Part shown: in pieces, positions 42,059 to 49,459 of the stretch
Layout of the letters: each line of letters begins with the position of its first letter
Numbering within the stretch: position 1 is the first letter of the stretch
From: Ruminococcus sp.
GTDB taxonomy: Bacteria > Bacillota > Clostridia > Oscillospirales > Ruminococcaceae
NCBI GenBank assembly: GCA_017626015.1
Contig: JAGAJO010000008.1
Coordinates: 124,001 to 188,000 of the forward strand
DNA: 64,000 bases
Direction of reading: 5' to 3'
Made by a program: the position numbers and the translations under genes
Notes under the pieces: model-generated
What the model was told of the DNA's origin: nothing
Seen by the model: only the letters and a program-made list of their open reading frames with translations
The model's database searches: none

Positions 42059-42654
42059 ACGGCTTTCACAAAAATAAAGGAATAGTTATTGAACTGACCG
42101 CTTTGCTGGACGTTATCCTGATAATGCTGTTCTGGGTGATAATGGATATGCAGGATAATTCTGAAAAGGTCAGGGAGGACGCAGACAGCCGCATCGCTTC
42201 TGCGGAGTCCTTGCTTGAGGAGGAGCGGAAAAATGCGGAGTCCCGTATAGAACAGATCAACGCCGACGCACAGAGCCGAATTGACGAGGCTATGGAAAAG
42301 GCTGAGGATCTTGATAGCCGTGCCGCAGGAAATCAGCAGGCGCTGGACGGATATAAGCAGGGACTTCTGGTTACACTAAATCTGAAATACGATAACGGAG
42401 GCAGGCTTTTTATTTCAAAAGCCGAGGACGAGCTTGGCAGCGTCAGGCTTGCCGGAAACGGGGATATCTCCGGTGAAATAATAAGTGCGCTTGACGGAAG
42501 CGGACTCAGGGAAGGCGACGCTGTGCTTTGCGCATTTGTTTACGACGGAAGCTCCGCACTGTACCGTGATGTGCAGAACGTTATTTCGGCAGTGGAAAGG
42601 GTAACGGATACCTATGAAAATTTTTACTGTACATATATTAACACCACACGATGA
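42055..42654 (+). CDS. ExbD/MotB-like channel partner with coiled coil
   Basis: A 199-residue protein with one N-terminal helix, KGIVIELTALLDVILIMLFWVIMDM, containing the single Asp expected for the proton-carrying helix of ExbD/MotB. A heptad-rich coiled coil of about 60 residues follows (EDADSRIASAESLLEEERKNAE...), then a small globular end. No OmpA-type peptidoglycan-binding motif is seen. ATGA overlap with the ExbB-like gene supports a stator pair. Confidence 0.7.
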   Translation: MNGFHKNKGIVIELTALLDVILIMLFWVIMDMQDNSEKVREDADSRIASAESLLEEERKNAESRIEQINADAQSRIDEAMEKAEDLDSRAAGNQQALDGYKQGLLVTLNLKYDNGGRLFISKAEDELGSVRLAGNGDISGEIISALDGSGLREGDAVLCAFVYDGSSALYRDVQNVISAVERVTDTYENFYCTYINTTR

Positions 42655-42669
42655 AAGGACGTCTTGGCT

Positions 42670-43212
42670 ATGAGCATTGAAAAAAACGTTGAAGATATGT
42701 ACCGCAGCGACGCAGAAAAACGTAAAAAGAACCGGAGAAAAAAGAAGAGGAAAAATATTCTTACGCTGCTGCTTGTAGTAATTTTTATAGCTGCCGTGCT
42801 GCTGCTTATGAAGGGTCTCGGTCTGGGACCGGGATGGGGAAAGGGCAATGACAGTTCAGGAAGCGCTTCCTCCTCAGCAGACGGAAGCGAAGAGAAAACA
42901 ACGACCTCTGTTGCCGACACCACCACCGAGGAACCGAAGGAGTTTATCGGAATAAAGGTTTCCGGCAGCACATATATCTACCGTGAGAGCGAATTTTCGC
43001 TGGAGGATCTTGTGGAGACATTCAGGCTTATGAGTGACAACGTAGTGGTAATGATAACAGACGACAACGCCACTCAGAATGCCATGGAAGCCCTTACCTC
43101 GTCGTTTGAGGAAAGCGGAAGGGAATTTATTATAATATCACCGGATGACTCTCAGGCGCCCGAATCACAGCCGGACACCGTGCAGAATACGGTTACGACC
43201 CTTATACCCTGA
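42670..43212 (+). CDS. Single-span protein with ExbD-like external domain
   Basis: A 180-residue protein (ATG 42670; TTG 42664 is possible). A Lys/Arg-rich cytoplasmic end is followed by a membrane helix (NILTLLLVVIFIAAVLLLM), a Ser/Thr/Glu linker and a domain KVSGSTYIYRESEFSLEDLVETFRLMSDNVVVMITDDNATQ. This has the order of the ExbD periplasmic fold: V-x-G-x-x-Y, then a helix, then VVVMITD. The helix lacks the Asp, so it would be an accessory rather than the proton carrier. Third gene of the channel operon; assignment is tentative. Confidence 0.55.
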   Translation: MSIEKNVEDMYRSDAEKRKKNRRKKKRKNILTLLLVVIFIAAVLLLMKGLGLGPGWGKGNDSSGSASSSADGSEEKTTTSVADTTTEEPKEFIGIKVSGSTYIYRESEFSLEDLVETFRLMSDNVVVMITDDNATQNAMEALTSSFEESGREFIIISPDDSQAPESQPDTVQNTVTTLIP

Positions 43213-43239
43213 TCTCTTTACTGAAAGGAAATTTTACAG

Positions 43240-44088
43240 ATGCTCGGACTGACTCTTGAGGGCGGCGCCAGCAGGACGGTATATTCCTGCGGCATTATGG
43301 ACGCCCTGCTTGAAGAAAATATAATTGCCGACAGGATCTTCGGAGTTTCGGCGGGTGCGGCTTTCGGAGTGTCCTATGCCTCAAAGCAGATAGGACGTAA
43401 CTACCGCCTTGCTACGGAATTTATGGGAACAAGAAAATATATGGGAGTACATCATATGTTCGATCCCAAAAACCGCAGCTATTATAATCTTGATTACGCA
43501 TGGGACGATGTTCCCAACATACATCTGCCCTTCGATTATAAAGCGTACCGTGAATACGAGGGCGAGTTTTATGCGGTGGTCACAAACGTTGCAACAGGCA
43601 GGGCGGAGTATCTTACCGTTCCCCGTGACGACGTAAAGTGGACGGTGCTGCGTGCGACCTGCGCCCTTCCGCTTATGTTTCCCGAGATAGAGATCAACGG
43701 TGAAAAATATCTTGACGGAGGTATCGCAGATTCTATACCGTATAAAAGAGCGGTGTCAGAGGGCTGCGATAAGAATATAATCGTTCTTACACGTCCGAGA
43801 AATTATGTAAAGACCACAGATTCTCTTACAAGGCTTTGCATGAGACATTATAAAAAATATCCGGAATTTGCCCACGCTCTTGAAACCAGAGCGCAGAGAT
43901 ACAATGAGACCGTAAGCGAAATACAGAAGCTGCGGGAGCAGGGCAGAGTTTTCGTATTTACGCCTAAAACCACGTTCGGAGTAGGCAGGACAGAGGGCGA
44001 TCCGAAAAAGCTCGACAGGCTTTACCGTCACGGCTACGATCACGCAAAATGGGCTATGGATTCGCTGAAAAGATATCTGGATAAATGA
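43240..44088 (+). CDS. Patatin-like phospholipase
   Basis: A 282-residue protein with the full patatin dyad: oxyanion loop LEGGASRTVYSCG (residues 4-16), nucleophile elbow GVSAGAAFGVS (Ser near residue 36) and the DGG motif in YLDGGIADSIP. It resembles the YlbK/RssA bacterial group, whose members deacylate phospholipids. It lies 27 bases behind the ExbD-like genes with its own SD (AAAGGAAA), so it may be cotranscribed; a link between the channel and lipid turnover is only positional. Confidence 0.92.
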   Translation: MLGLTLEGGASRTVYSCGIMDALLEENIIADRIFGVSAGAAFGVSYASKQIGRNYRLATEFMGTRKYMGVHHMFDPKNRSYYNLDYAWDDVPNIHLPFDYKAYREYEGEFYAVVTNVATGRAEYLTVPRDDVKWTVLRATCALPLMFPEIEINGEKYLDGGIADSIPYKRAVSEGCDKNIIVLTRPRNYVKTTDSLTRLCMRHYKKYPEFAHALETRAQRYNETVSEIQKLREQGRVFVFTPKTTFGVGRTEGDPKKLDRLYRHGYDHAKWAMDSLKRYLDK

Positions 44089-44135
44089 AGGCAGAACCGC
44101 ACAATCAACGTTTTATGGTTTTGTGCGGTATTGCC
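44087..44135 (+). repeat. Family 2-type hairpin after the patatin gene
   Basis: AAGGCAGAACCGCACAA (44089-44105) pairs with TTGTGCGGTATTGCCTT (44118-44134). The arms match the ends of the 58626-58820 element. No T run follows, so termination is doubtful. A second inverted repeat, TATAGCGATCC (44176-44186) and GGATCGCTATA (44214-44224), lies before the next gene. Confidence 0.65.
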
Positions 44136-44252
44136 TTAAACGACAGGGCGGAGCAGAGGCTTCCGCCCGTTAATTATAGCGATCCAGCAAAATCTTTAAG
44201 GCAATATTTTATAGGATCGCTATATTAAAGTGCGACTAGGAGGAAAACGATC

Positions 44253-45131
44253 TTGAAAAAAATAATATATCCTGCCGCAATTGCTGCAGGAGCATATTTT
44301 CTTGTCCAGAACAGGCAGCTGAAAATTGAAAAATACGATATGATAAGCGATAAGCTGCCGGCTGCCTTTGAGGGGAAAAAGATAATACTTCTGGCGGATC
44401 TGCACAGAAAAAGATACGGTGACAATTTCAACAATCTTATGAATTCCGTAGCGGCGCTGGAGCCTGACTATATTTTTTTTGCCGGAGATCTGTTCAGCAA
44501 GAACGAGACCGAGCTTATGCCCAAGTACGCTTTTATGAAGCGTCTTAAGGAAACTGCTCCCGTTTACTATGTACTGGGAAATCATGAGATAAGGAATATG
44601 GATAACTGCGAGGCGCTCTGCCTGAAGCTTAAGAATGCCGGAATAAATGTGCTGCGTAACGAGATGACCCGTATCTACGAGGGCGGAAGCTTCATAAATG
44701 TCTATGGCACACAGCTTTCCGCAAGATACTATATGAACCGTGACGGCAGCTATAAGGATCTTCCGGAGCTTAGCTGTGAAACGCTGGAGAAATATCTCGG
44801 AAAGGCTGAGAAGAACGTATGCAATATTCTAATTTCGCATGATCCTTTTTTTCTCGAAACCTATGCAAGGTGGGGAGCAGATCTTGTTTTTTCGGGACAC
44901 TGCCACGGAGGAGTCATACGTCTTCCGGGAGTAGGCGGGATACTTTCTCCCGAAAGAAGGCTTATGCCAAAGTATACCAAGGGTATCTATACCTGCGGAA
45001 AAACAGTTATGGCACTTACCTCGGGTCTGGGAAAATTCAGGCTTAACAATCCCTCGCAGATAATGGTGTGTACTCTCAGCCGCAGGCGGAAGATAAAGGG
45101 CGGCTCCAAGGCATGGAGTATTTCCGATTAG
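44253..45131 (+). CDS. Membrane-anchored metallophosphoesterase (YkuE-like)
   Basis: A 292-residue protein starting at TTG 44253 after AGGAGG (44239-44244). A short N-terminal hydrophobic stretch (IIYPAAIAAGAYFLV) precedes the calcineurin-fold motifs: ILLADLHRKRYG (D-x-H), FFAGDLFS (GD), LGNHEIRN (GNHE), ISHDPFF (H) and FSGHCHGG (GHxH). The family includes UDP-diacylglucosamine hydrolase relatives and YkuE; substrate uncertain, probably a lipid- or nucleotide-linked phosphodiester at the membrane. Confidence 0.9.
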   Translation: MKKIIYPAAIAAGAYFLVQNRQLKIEKYDMISDKLPAAFEGKKIILLADLHRKRYGDNFNNLMNSVAALEPDYIFFAGDLFSKNETELMPKYAFMKRLKETAPVYYVLGNHEIRNMDNCEALCLKLKNAGINVLRNEMTRIYEGGSFINVYGTQLSARYYMNRDGSYKDLPELSCETLEKYLGKAEKNVCNILISHDPFFLETYARWGADLVFSGHCHGGVIRLPGVGGILSPERRLMPKYTKGIYTCGKTVMALTSGLGKFRLNNPSQIMVCTLSRRRKIKGGSKAWSISD

Positions 45132-45210
45132 GTAAATGCTGATTAATGTTATTTGCGAGGCAGTGAATTTAATCAGTGTTTCTTAAAAAATCAGATTTTG
45201 GAGGACAGTC

Positions 45211-46518
45211 ATGACAGATTACAGTAAAAAATTCAGCGATTATTTTGAAAGGCATATGACTGAGATCCTGCGGGATCTTAACGGTATAATTTCTGTAGAA
45301 AGCGTGGCGGACGAGACTTCCGACGTCAGACCGTTCGGCGAAGGCTCGGCAAGGGCGCTCGCATGGGGCGAGGAATTTATGAAAGGTATCGGAATGGATA
45401 CCGTAAATTTTGACAATTATGCTGTTCGGGGGGATTTCTCCGAGGGAGAGCCGAAGCTTGGTATACTGGCTCACCTTGATACCGTTCCGGCAGGCACGGG
45501 CTGGACATATCCGCCCTACAGCCTTACGGAAAGAAACGGCATACTTTACGGCAGAGGAGTTATTGATGATAAGGGTCCTGCCGTTGCGGTCCTGTGGGCT
45601 GCAAAGGCTGTGAGGGAGCTTGGTATACCTGTGGAAAATTTCCGCATTATTTTCGGCGGAAACGAGGAAAACGGCTGCGAGGATATGAAATATTACGAAA
45701 GTAAGGAGAGCTTTCCGGAAAAGGTCTTTACTCCCGACGGCTCCTTTCCGGTGCTTAACTGCGAAAAGGGCATGGTGCATCTGACCTTTTCAGCTCCTTT
45801 TGAGGACGGTGAGATAGCGCAGATAAACGGAGGAACGGTGATAAACGCTATTCCCGAAAAATGCAATATAAAGCTAAGAGAGCCGGTGGGCAGACAAAGG
45901 ACTCTTGTGTTTGCCGGCAAGGCTGCCCACGGTTCCCGTCCGGAAAACGGAGTGAACGCCGTGACAAAATTTCTGGCGGAGCATAAGACGGGAAATCCGC
46001 TGTTAAAGTCGCTGGCAAAGCTTTTCCCCGCAAAGGAATATGACGGAAGCTCCTGCGGAATGGGCTTTGAGGACAGCGTTTCAGGGAAGATGACCTGCGC
46101 TTTAACTATGCTGAATACCGTGGACGGAAGGCTGTGCGGAGGTATTGATATACGCTTTCCCATTGACCGCAGCTATGGCGAGATAAGCGATATGATCGTT
46201 TCGGCTCTTGAAAATGAGGGCTTTACTGTGGATTCCTGCGAGGGTATGGAGCCGCACTATGTTCCGGAGGACAGCGATCTTGTCCGCAGTCTGCTCAGAG
46301 TTTATGAGCGTGTAAAGGGTGAAAAGGGTTATTGCATTGCCGAGGGTGGAATAACCTATGTCCATAACACCGAGGGTGCGGTTGCGTTCGGTGCGGAATT
46401 TCCCGATGAAAATAATAATATGCACGGTGCTGACGAGCATATTTCCATGGAAACGTTCAGATATAATCTTAATATGTATGCAAACGCAATTGCCGAAATT
46501 GCAGGTATAGAGCCTTAA
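45211..46518 (+). CDS. M20-family dipeptidase (PepV/Sapep-like)
   Basis: A 435-residue zinc peptidase. Metal motifs are LGILAHLDTVPAGTGW (His, then Asp further on), GRGVIDDKGPAVAVLWA (bridging Asp) and GGNEENGCEDM (catalytic Glu pair). A long lid domain with FAGKAAHGSRPENGVNAV follows, then a final HGADEHISMETFRYNL with the last His ligand. The length and lid fit the PepV group, which cleaves dipeptides in the cytoplasm. It has SD TTGGAGGA and stands alone. Confidence 0.92.
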   Translation: MTDYSKKFSDYFERHMTEILRDLNGIISVESVADETSDVRPFGEGSARALAWGEEFMKGIGMDTVNFDNYAVRGDFSEGEPKLGILAHLDTVPAGTGWTYPPYSLTERNGILYGRGVIDDKGPAVAVLWAAKAVRELGIPVENFRIIFGGNEENGCEDMKYYESKESFPEKVFTPDGSFPVLNCEKGMVHLTFSAPFEDGEIAQINGGTVINAIPEKCNIKLREPVGRQRTLVFAGKAAHGSRPENGVNAVTKFLAEHKTGNPLLKSLAKLFPAKEYDGSSCGMGFEDSVSGKMTCALTMLNTVDGRLCGGIDIRFPIDRSYGEISDMIVSALENEGFTVDSCEGMEPHYVPEDSDLVRSLLRVYERVKGEKGYCIAEGGITYVHNTEGAVAFGAEFPDENNNMHGADEHISMETFRYNLNMYANAIAEIAGIEP

Positions 46519-46519
46519 A

Positions 46520-46612
46520 GCCGTACTGCGGTGAGAGGACAACTCAAGCTGTAAATATGCCGCTACGCTATAGCTAAAACATTTAATTTCATAATTGATC
46601 TCCGCAAATTGC
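46520..46612 (-). repeat. Interspersed AT-rich repeat, family 1, copy F
   Basis: On the minus strand GAAATTAAATGTTTTAGC, TATAGCGTAGCGGCATATTT and ACAGCTTGAGTTGTCCTCTC follow the same order as copy E, with lower identity. Confidence 0.5.
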
Positions 46613-46625
46613 CGGTCATGACGTC

Positions 46626-46654
46626 TTGACAAATTGAAAAAAAAGCGTTATAAT
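46626..46654 (+). promoter_or_regulatory. Promoter of rex
   Basis: TTGACA at 46626-46631, 17 bases, TATAAT at 46649-46654. Confidence 0.85.
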
Positions 46655-46698
46655 AAAGATTGTTATTTATTTGTCAATTACGGAAAGAGGATTAAAAT

Positions 46699-47358
46699 AT
46701 GTCTAAAAACGGATCGATATCCGCTTCGGTCATAAAGCGGCTTCCAAGGTATTACAGGTTTTTGGGCGAGCTGAAAAAAAATGGCGTTGAACGCATTTCC
46801 TCCAGAGAGCTTTCTGAAAAAATGAAGCTTACAGCTTCGCAGATAAGGCAGGATCTTAACTGCTTCGGCGGTTTCGGTCAGCAGGGCTACGGCTATCATG
46901 TTGAGTCTCTGCACAGCGAGATAGGTAAGATACTCGGGGTAGAAAGGCATTTCAGAACGATCCTTATAGGCGCTGGAAATCTGGGAAAGGCTATTGCGCT
47001 GCATATAAATTTTGAGACCAGAGGCTGTAAGCTGATGGGTATTTTTGACGCAAAGCCCAGTCTCACCGGCGAGCAGGTGGGAGGGATCGCTATCAGGCAT
47101 ACCGACGAGCTTGAGGATTTTTGCAGAGAAAATTCTCCGGTGGTTGCGGTGCTGTGCATACCTAAGGCGAATACTCAGGCTATTGCCGAAAAGCTTGTGA
47201 GTCTGGGGATCAAGGCGTTCTGGAATTTTTCTCACTACGATCTGAGCATTGATTATGAGGATATCGTAGTTGAAAATGTTCATTTGGGAGACAGTCTTCT
47301 GACGCTGACCTACGGCGCAAATATCATTACCTCCGGGGAAGAGGAAGATCAGACATAA
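46699..47358 (+). CDS. rex: Redox-sensing repressor Rex
   Basis: A 219-residue protein of standard Rex length. The winged helix comes first (SVIKRLPRYYRFLGELKKNGVERISSRELSEKMKLTASQIRQDLNCFGGFGQQGYGYHV). The NAD(H)-binding Rossmann domain follows with IGAGNLGKAIA, and the domain-swap helix closes the protein. Rex represses fermentation and respiration genes when NADH/NAD is low. A probable target, adhE, lies 2.1 kb downstream with a Rex-like site at 49365. Confidence 0.97.
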   Translation: MSKNGSISASVIKRLPRYYRFLGELKKNGVERISSRELSEKMKLTASQIRQDLNCFGGFGQQGYGYHVESLHSEIGKILGVERHFRTILIGAGNLGKAIALHINFETRGCKLMGIFDAKPSLTGEQVGGIAIRHTDELEDFCRENSPVVAVLCIPKANTQAIAEKLVSLGIKAFWNFSHYDLSIDYEDIVVENVHLGDSLLTLTYGANIITSGEEEDQT

Positions 47359-47363
47359 AAATA

Positions 47364-47407
47364 ACCGTCGGCTCAGGACTTTCCTGCAACCGGCGGTAGT
47401 TTATTTC
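47364..47407 (+). terminator. Weak terminator after rex
   Basis: ACCGTCGG (47364-47371) pairs with CCGGCGGT (47390-47397), followed by AGTTTATTT. It lies between convergent genes. Confidence 0.55.
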
Positions 47408-47415
47408 ATATGTAT

Positions 47416-48033
47416 TTATGCGTTGGAGCTGTCGTTAAGCGTTACTTCGACAGGAATAACACTCTGTGAGTCGTCAGTCGTATCAGGCGCTGAGCTTTCG
47501 TCCGGATTTTCGTTCCGTGACTCTGTATCACAGGACGAATCCTCAGCCCAGTGGTATTCTTCAGTATCGTCCTCTCCCTCGGGAACTTCAAGAACCTCAT
47601 ATGTAAGGGTGTCGCTGTTGTAAATATAAAGCTCACTGCTGTCCTCTGTGACTGCAACTGTAGCTACCTCCGTATGCACATCCTTCTTTTCATCGTAGAC
47701 CGCAAAAAGATAGCAGCTGCAATCGTTGATCTCTTCGACCCCAAGATATCCGTAAAGACGCTTTGATCCCTTTTCCTCAGAGGGGTGAGATTTTTTTACT
47801 GCTTGTATAACGTAATCAAAGGATTCCTCCGCCTCCGCAGGGAGCTGAGCAAAGGTCTCACGGGAGGGGAGCGTAAAGGTCTCGGTAGACGCCGATTCTT
47901 CGGGAGCCTCTGTAACGGCATTTTCCGATGCCGCAGATCCTTTTGAAGACGAGTCTTTCTCCGTGCTGTTTGAGCAGGAGCACATAACTGCCGCTGCGCA
48001 TAATGTCATGATCAATACTGTAAATATTTTCAT
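47416..48033 (-). CDS. Secreted lipoprotein of unknown function
   Basis: A 205-residue protein; the ATG for MKIFTVLIMTLCAAAVMCSC is preceded by GGAGGAAAT. The hydrophobic signal ends with a lipobox-like AAVMC or MCSC. The mature part opens with a Ser/Glu-rich linker, then a compact central domain (SFDYVIQAVKKSHPSEEKGSKRLYGYLGVEEI... CYLFAVYDEKKDVHTEVATVAV) and an acidic, Asp/Ser-rich tail. I do not recognise the family. It lies alone and faces rex. Confidence 0.75.
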   Translation of the reverse strand: MKIFTVLIMTLCAAAVMCSCSNSTEKDSSSKGSAASENAVTEAPEESASTETFTLPSRETFAQLPAEAEESFDYVIQAVKKSHPSEEKGSKRLYGYLGVEEINDCSCYLFAVYDEKKDVHTEVATVAVTEDSSELYIYNSDTLTYEVLEVPEGEDDTEEYHWAEDSSCDTESRNENPDESSAPDTTDDSQSVIPVEVTLNDSSNA

Positions 48034-48123
48034 ATTTCCTCCGAACACTATCATTATATTCATTATTTTAAGATTATATCACACGGATTTTACAATGTAA
48101 ATACAAGTAATAAAAATGTCACA

Positions 48124-48160
48124 AAAAACCCCGATTATGCCGAATTAGCATAATCGGGAT
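48124..48160 (-). terminator. Terminator of the kinase-fold gene
   Basis: CCCGATTATGC (48130-48140) and GCATAATCGGG (48148-48158) pair perfectly; on the minus strand GGTTTTTTG follows. Confidence 0.88.
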
Positions 48161-48224
48161 AAACAGTTTTTTGGTTATTTGCAACAACTAATGATTACAA
48201 ATCTGTAACAACTGCACAAAGTGA

Positions 48225-48983
48225 TTAATCGTAATCAACAACGTCGATCCACTTCATCAGCAGTTCCTTTTCGTCCTCGTTGCCCTTTATGAGCTGAGCT
48301 GCAGCTACGATCGGAAGCCATGCCTGAACGTAACGCTTTGAGGTTCCGCTCTTGAGACAGTATTTATCAAGGTATGCGTCAGCAGCTTCTGGATTATTCA
48401 GGCAGAACAGCAGATATGTTCTTGCTACGTCTGCGGAAGCGTTGCCCTGTCTTGCTGCACCCCAGTTGATAACATATGTTCCCTCGTCGTTTATTATAAC
48501 GTTCTTGGGTTCAAAATTGCCGTGGCATAGCTTGATGTGCTTAGGCATTGAATCCAGTCTTGTAAGCAGCTCATACTTTTTGATCTCGTCGATCTGTCCG
48601 AGAGACTTGATCTGTCTTGCCATCTTATCCTTGAGCTTTGAAAGCAGAGGCATATACTGAGCGTGGATCTCGCACTGGATATCGATAAACTGGTTAAGAT
48701 ATGTATCCATTTTATCGGGATTTTCGTCCATAAGCTCCTGCAGTGTTTTTCCCTTGATGAAGTCCATGGTGATAGCCCATTTACCGTCGATGACGGATAC
48801 CTCGTGAAGAACAGGCATCTTAATAAAGGAATTTACAAGCGTTGTCTCAACTCTTGCATGGGTAAGGGCTGCATAAAGGCATTTCTCCTTGTATTCCGGC
48901 TTGTTGTAGATCCTTACCGCCATATCGTCCGCTTCGTATACGTCGTATATATCGCTGGAAGCGATGAATTTTTCAAGATTCAT
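48225..48983 (-). CDS. APH/choline-kinase-fold protein lacking both catalytic Asp
   Basis: A 252-residue protein of the aminoglycoside phosphotransferase fold. The N-lobe has VYEADDMAVRIYNKPEYKEKC, then a helical middle. The catalytic loop reads LCHGNFEPKNVIIN and the metal motif reads TYVINWGAARQGNASADVARTYLLF; active relatives have HGDxxxxN and IDW. Both Asp codons are AAT/AAC here, so phosphotransfer is unlikely while the fold and C-terminal family motifs are kept. It may bind a small molecule or nucleotide as a sensor. No neighbour explains its role. Confidence 0.8.
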   Translation of the reverse strand: MNLEKFIASSDIYDVYEADDMAVRIYNKPEYKEKCLYAALTHARVETTLVNSFIKMPVLHEVSVIDGKWAITMDFIKGKTLQELMDENPDKMDTYLNQFIDIQCEIHAQYMPLLSKLKDKMARQIKSLGQIDEIKKYELLTRLDSMPKHIKLCHGNFEPKNVIINDEGTYVINWGAARQGNASADVARTYLLFCLNNPEAADAYLDKYCLKSGTSKRYVQAWLPIVAAAQLIKGNEDEKELLMKWIDVVDYD

Positions 48984-49109
48984 AGTTCATTCTCCTTTTT
49001 TATTAAATTTAAGTTGATCGTTCTGATGAGTCAGAAAACAAAATTAAGCTTTCAGGTTAATTTGACCGTCAAAAGCCACATATAATTTCTTGCTTTCTTA
49101 ACTGTCTAT

Positions 49110-49138
49110 ATTATACTACACTTTTTTTTATTTGTCTA
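49110..49138 (-). promoter_or_regulatory. Promoter of the kinase-fold gene
   Basis: On the minus strand TAGACA (49133-49138), 17 bases, TATAAT (49110-49115). Confidence 0.65.
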
Positions 49139-49364
49139 GTCCTTTTTGTCATTTTCACAAATCTTTTATTTTTATTTAGAAATTATATACTAAATATTCA
49201 CAAAATAATTTTGCCATATTTACTTGCAATAATGTGCCCAGCAATTTCTTTTGTGTATTTTAACGAAAATAAATTGTTTATCTTTAATAAAACAATGTTC
49301 AAGTTTTGTGTATAATATATAATAAAAAGGAGAAAAATACTATAAAAGCTGTAAAAAAATAAGA

Positions 49365-49393
49365 TTGACAAAAAAATAACAAACTGATATAAT
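49365..49393 (+). promoter_or_regulatory. adhE promoter with Rex-like operator
   Basis: TTGACA at 49365-49370, 17 bases, TATAAT at 49388-49393. TTGACAAAAAAATAACAA (49365-49382) matches 11 of the 14 fixed positions of the clostridial Rex box TTGTTAA-N4-TTAACAA and covers the -35 region. A looser inverted repeat, ATTGTTT...AAACAAT, lies at about 49273-49296. The rest of the 480-base gap is AT-rich with no gene. Confidence 0.65.
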
Positions 49394-49459
49394 GTAAGTA
49401 CGATAAAAAATAAGTTGCGTCGTATAAAAGCAATAATAATTTTATTGGAGGTTTATTTT

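Noticed and set aside
41543..43212. Zorya-type defence system
   Set aside because: The ExbB-like protein lacks the long ZorA tail, no OmpA-like ZorB domain is seen, and no helicase or nuclease gene follows.
46650..46680. Possible Rex box in the rex promoter
   Set aside because: TTGTTATTTATTTGTCAA fits the consensus in only one half; too weak to call autoregulation.
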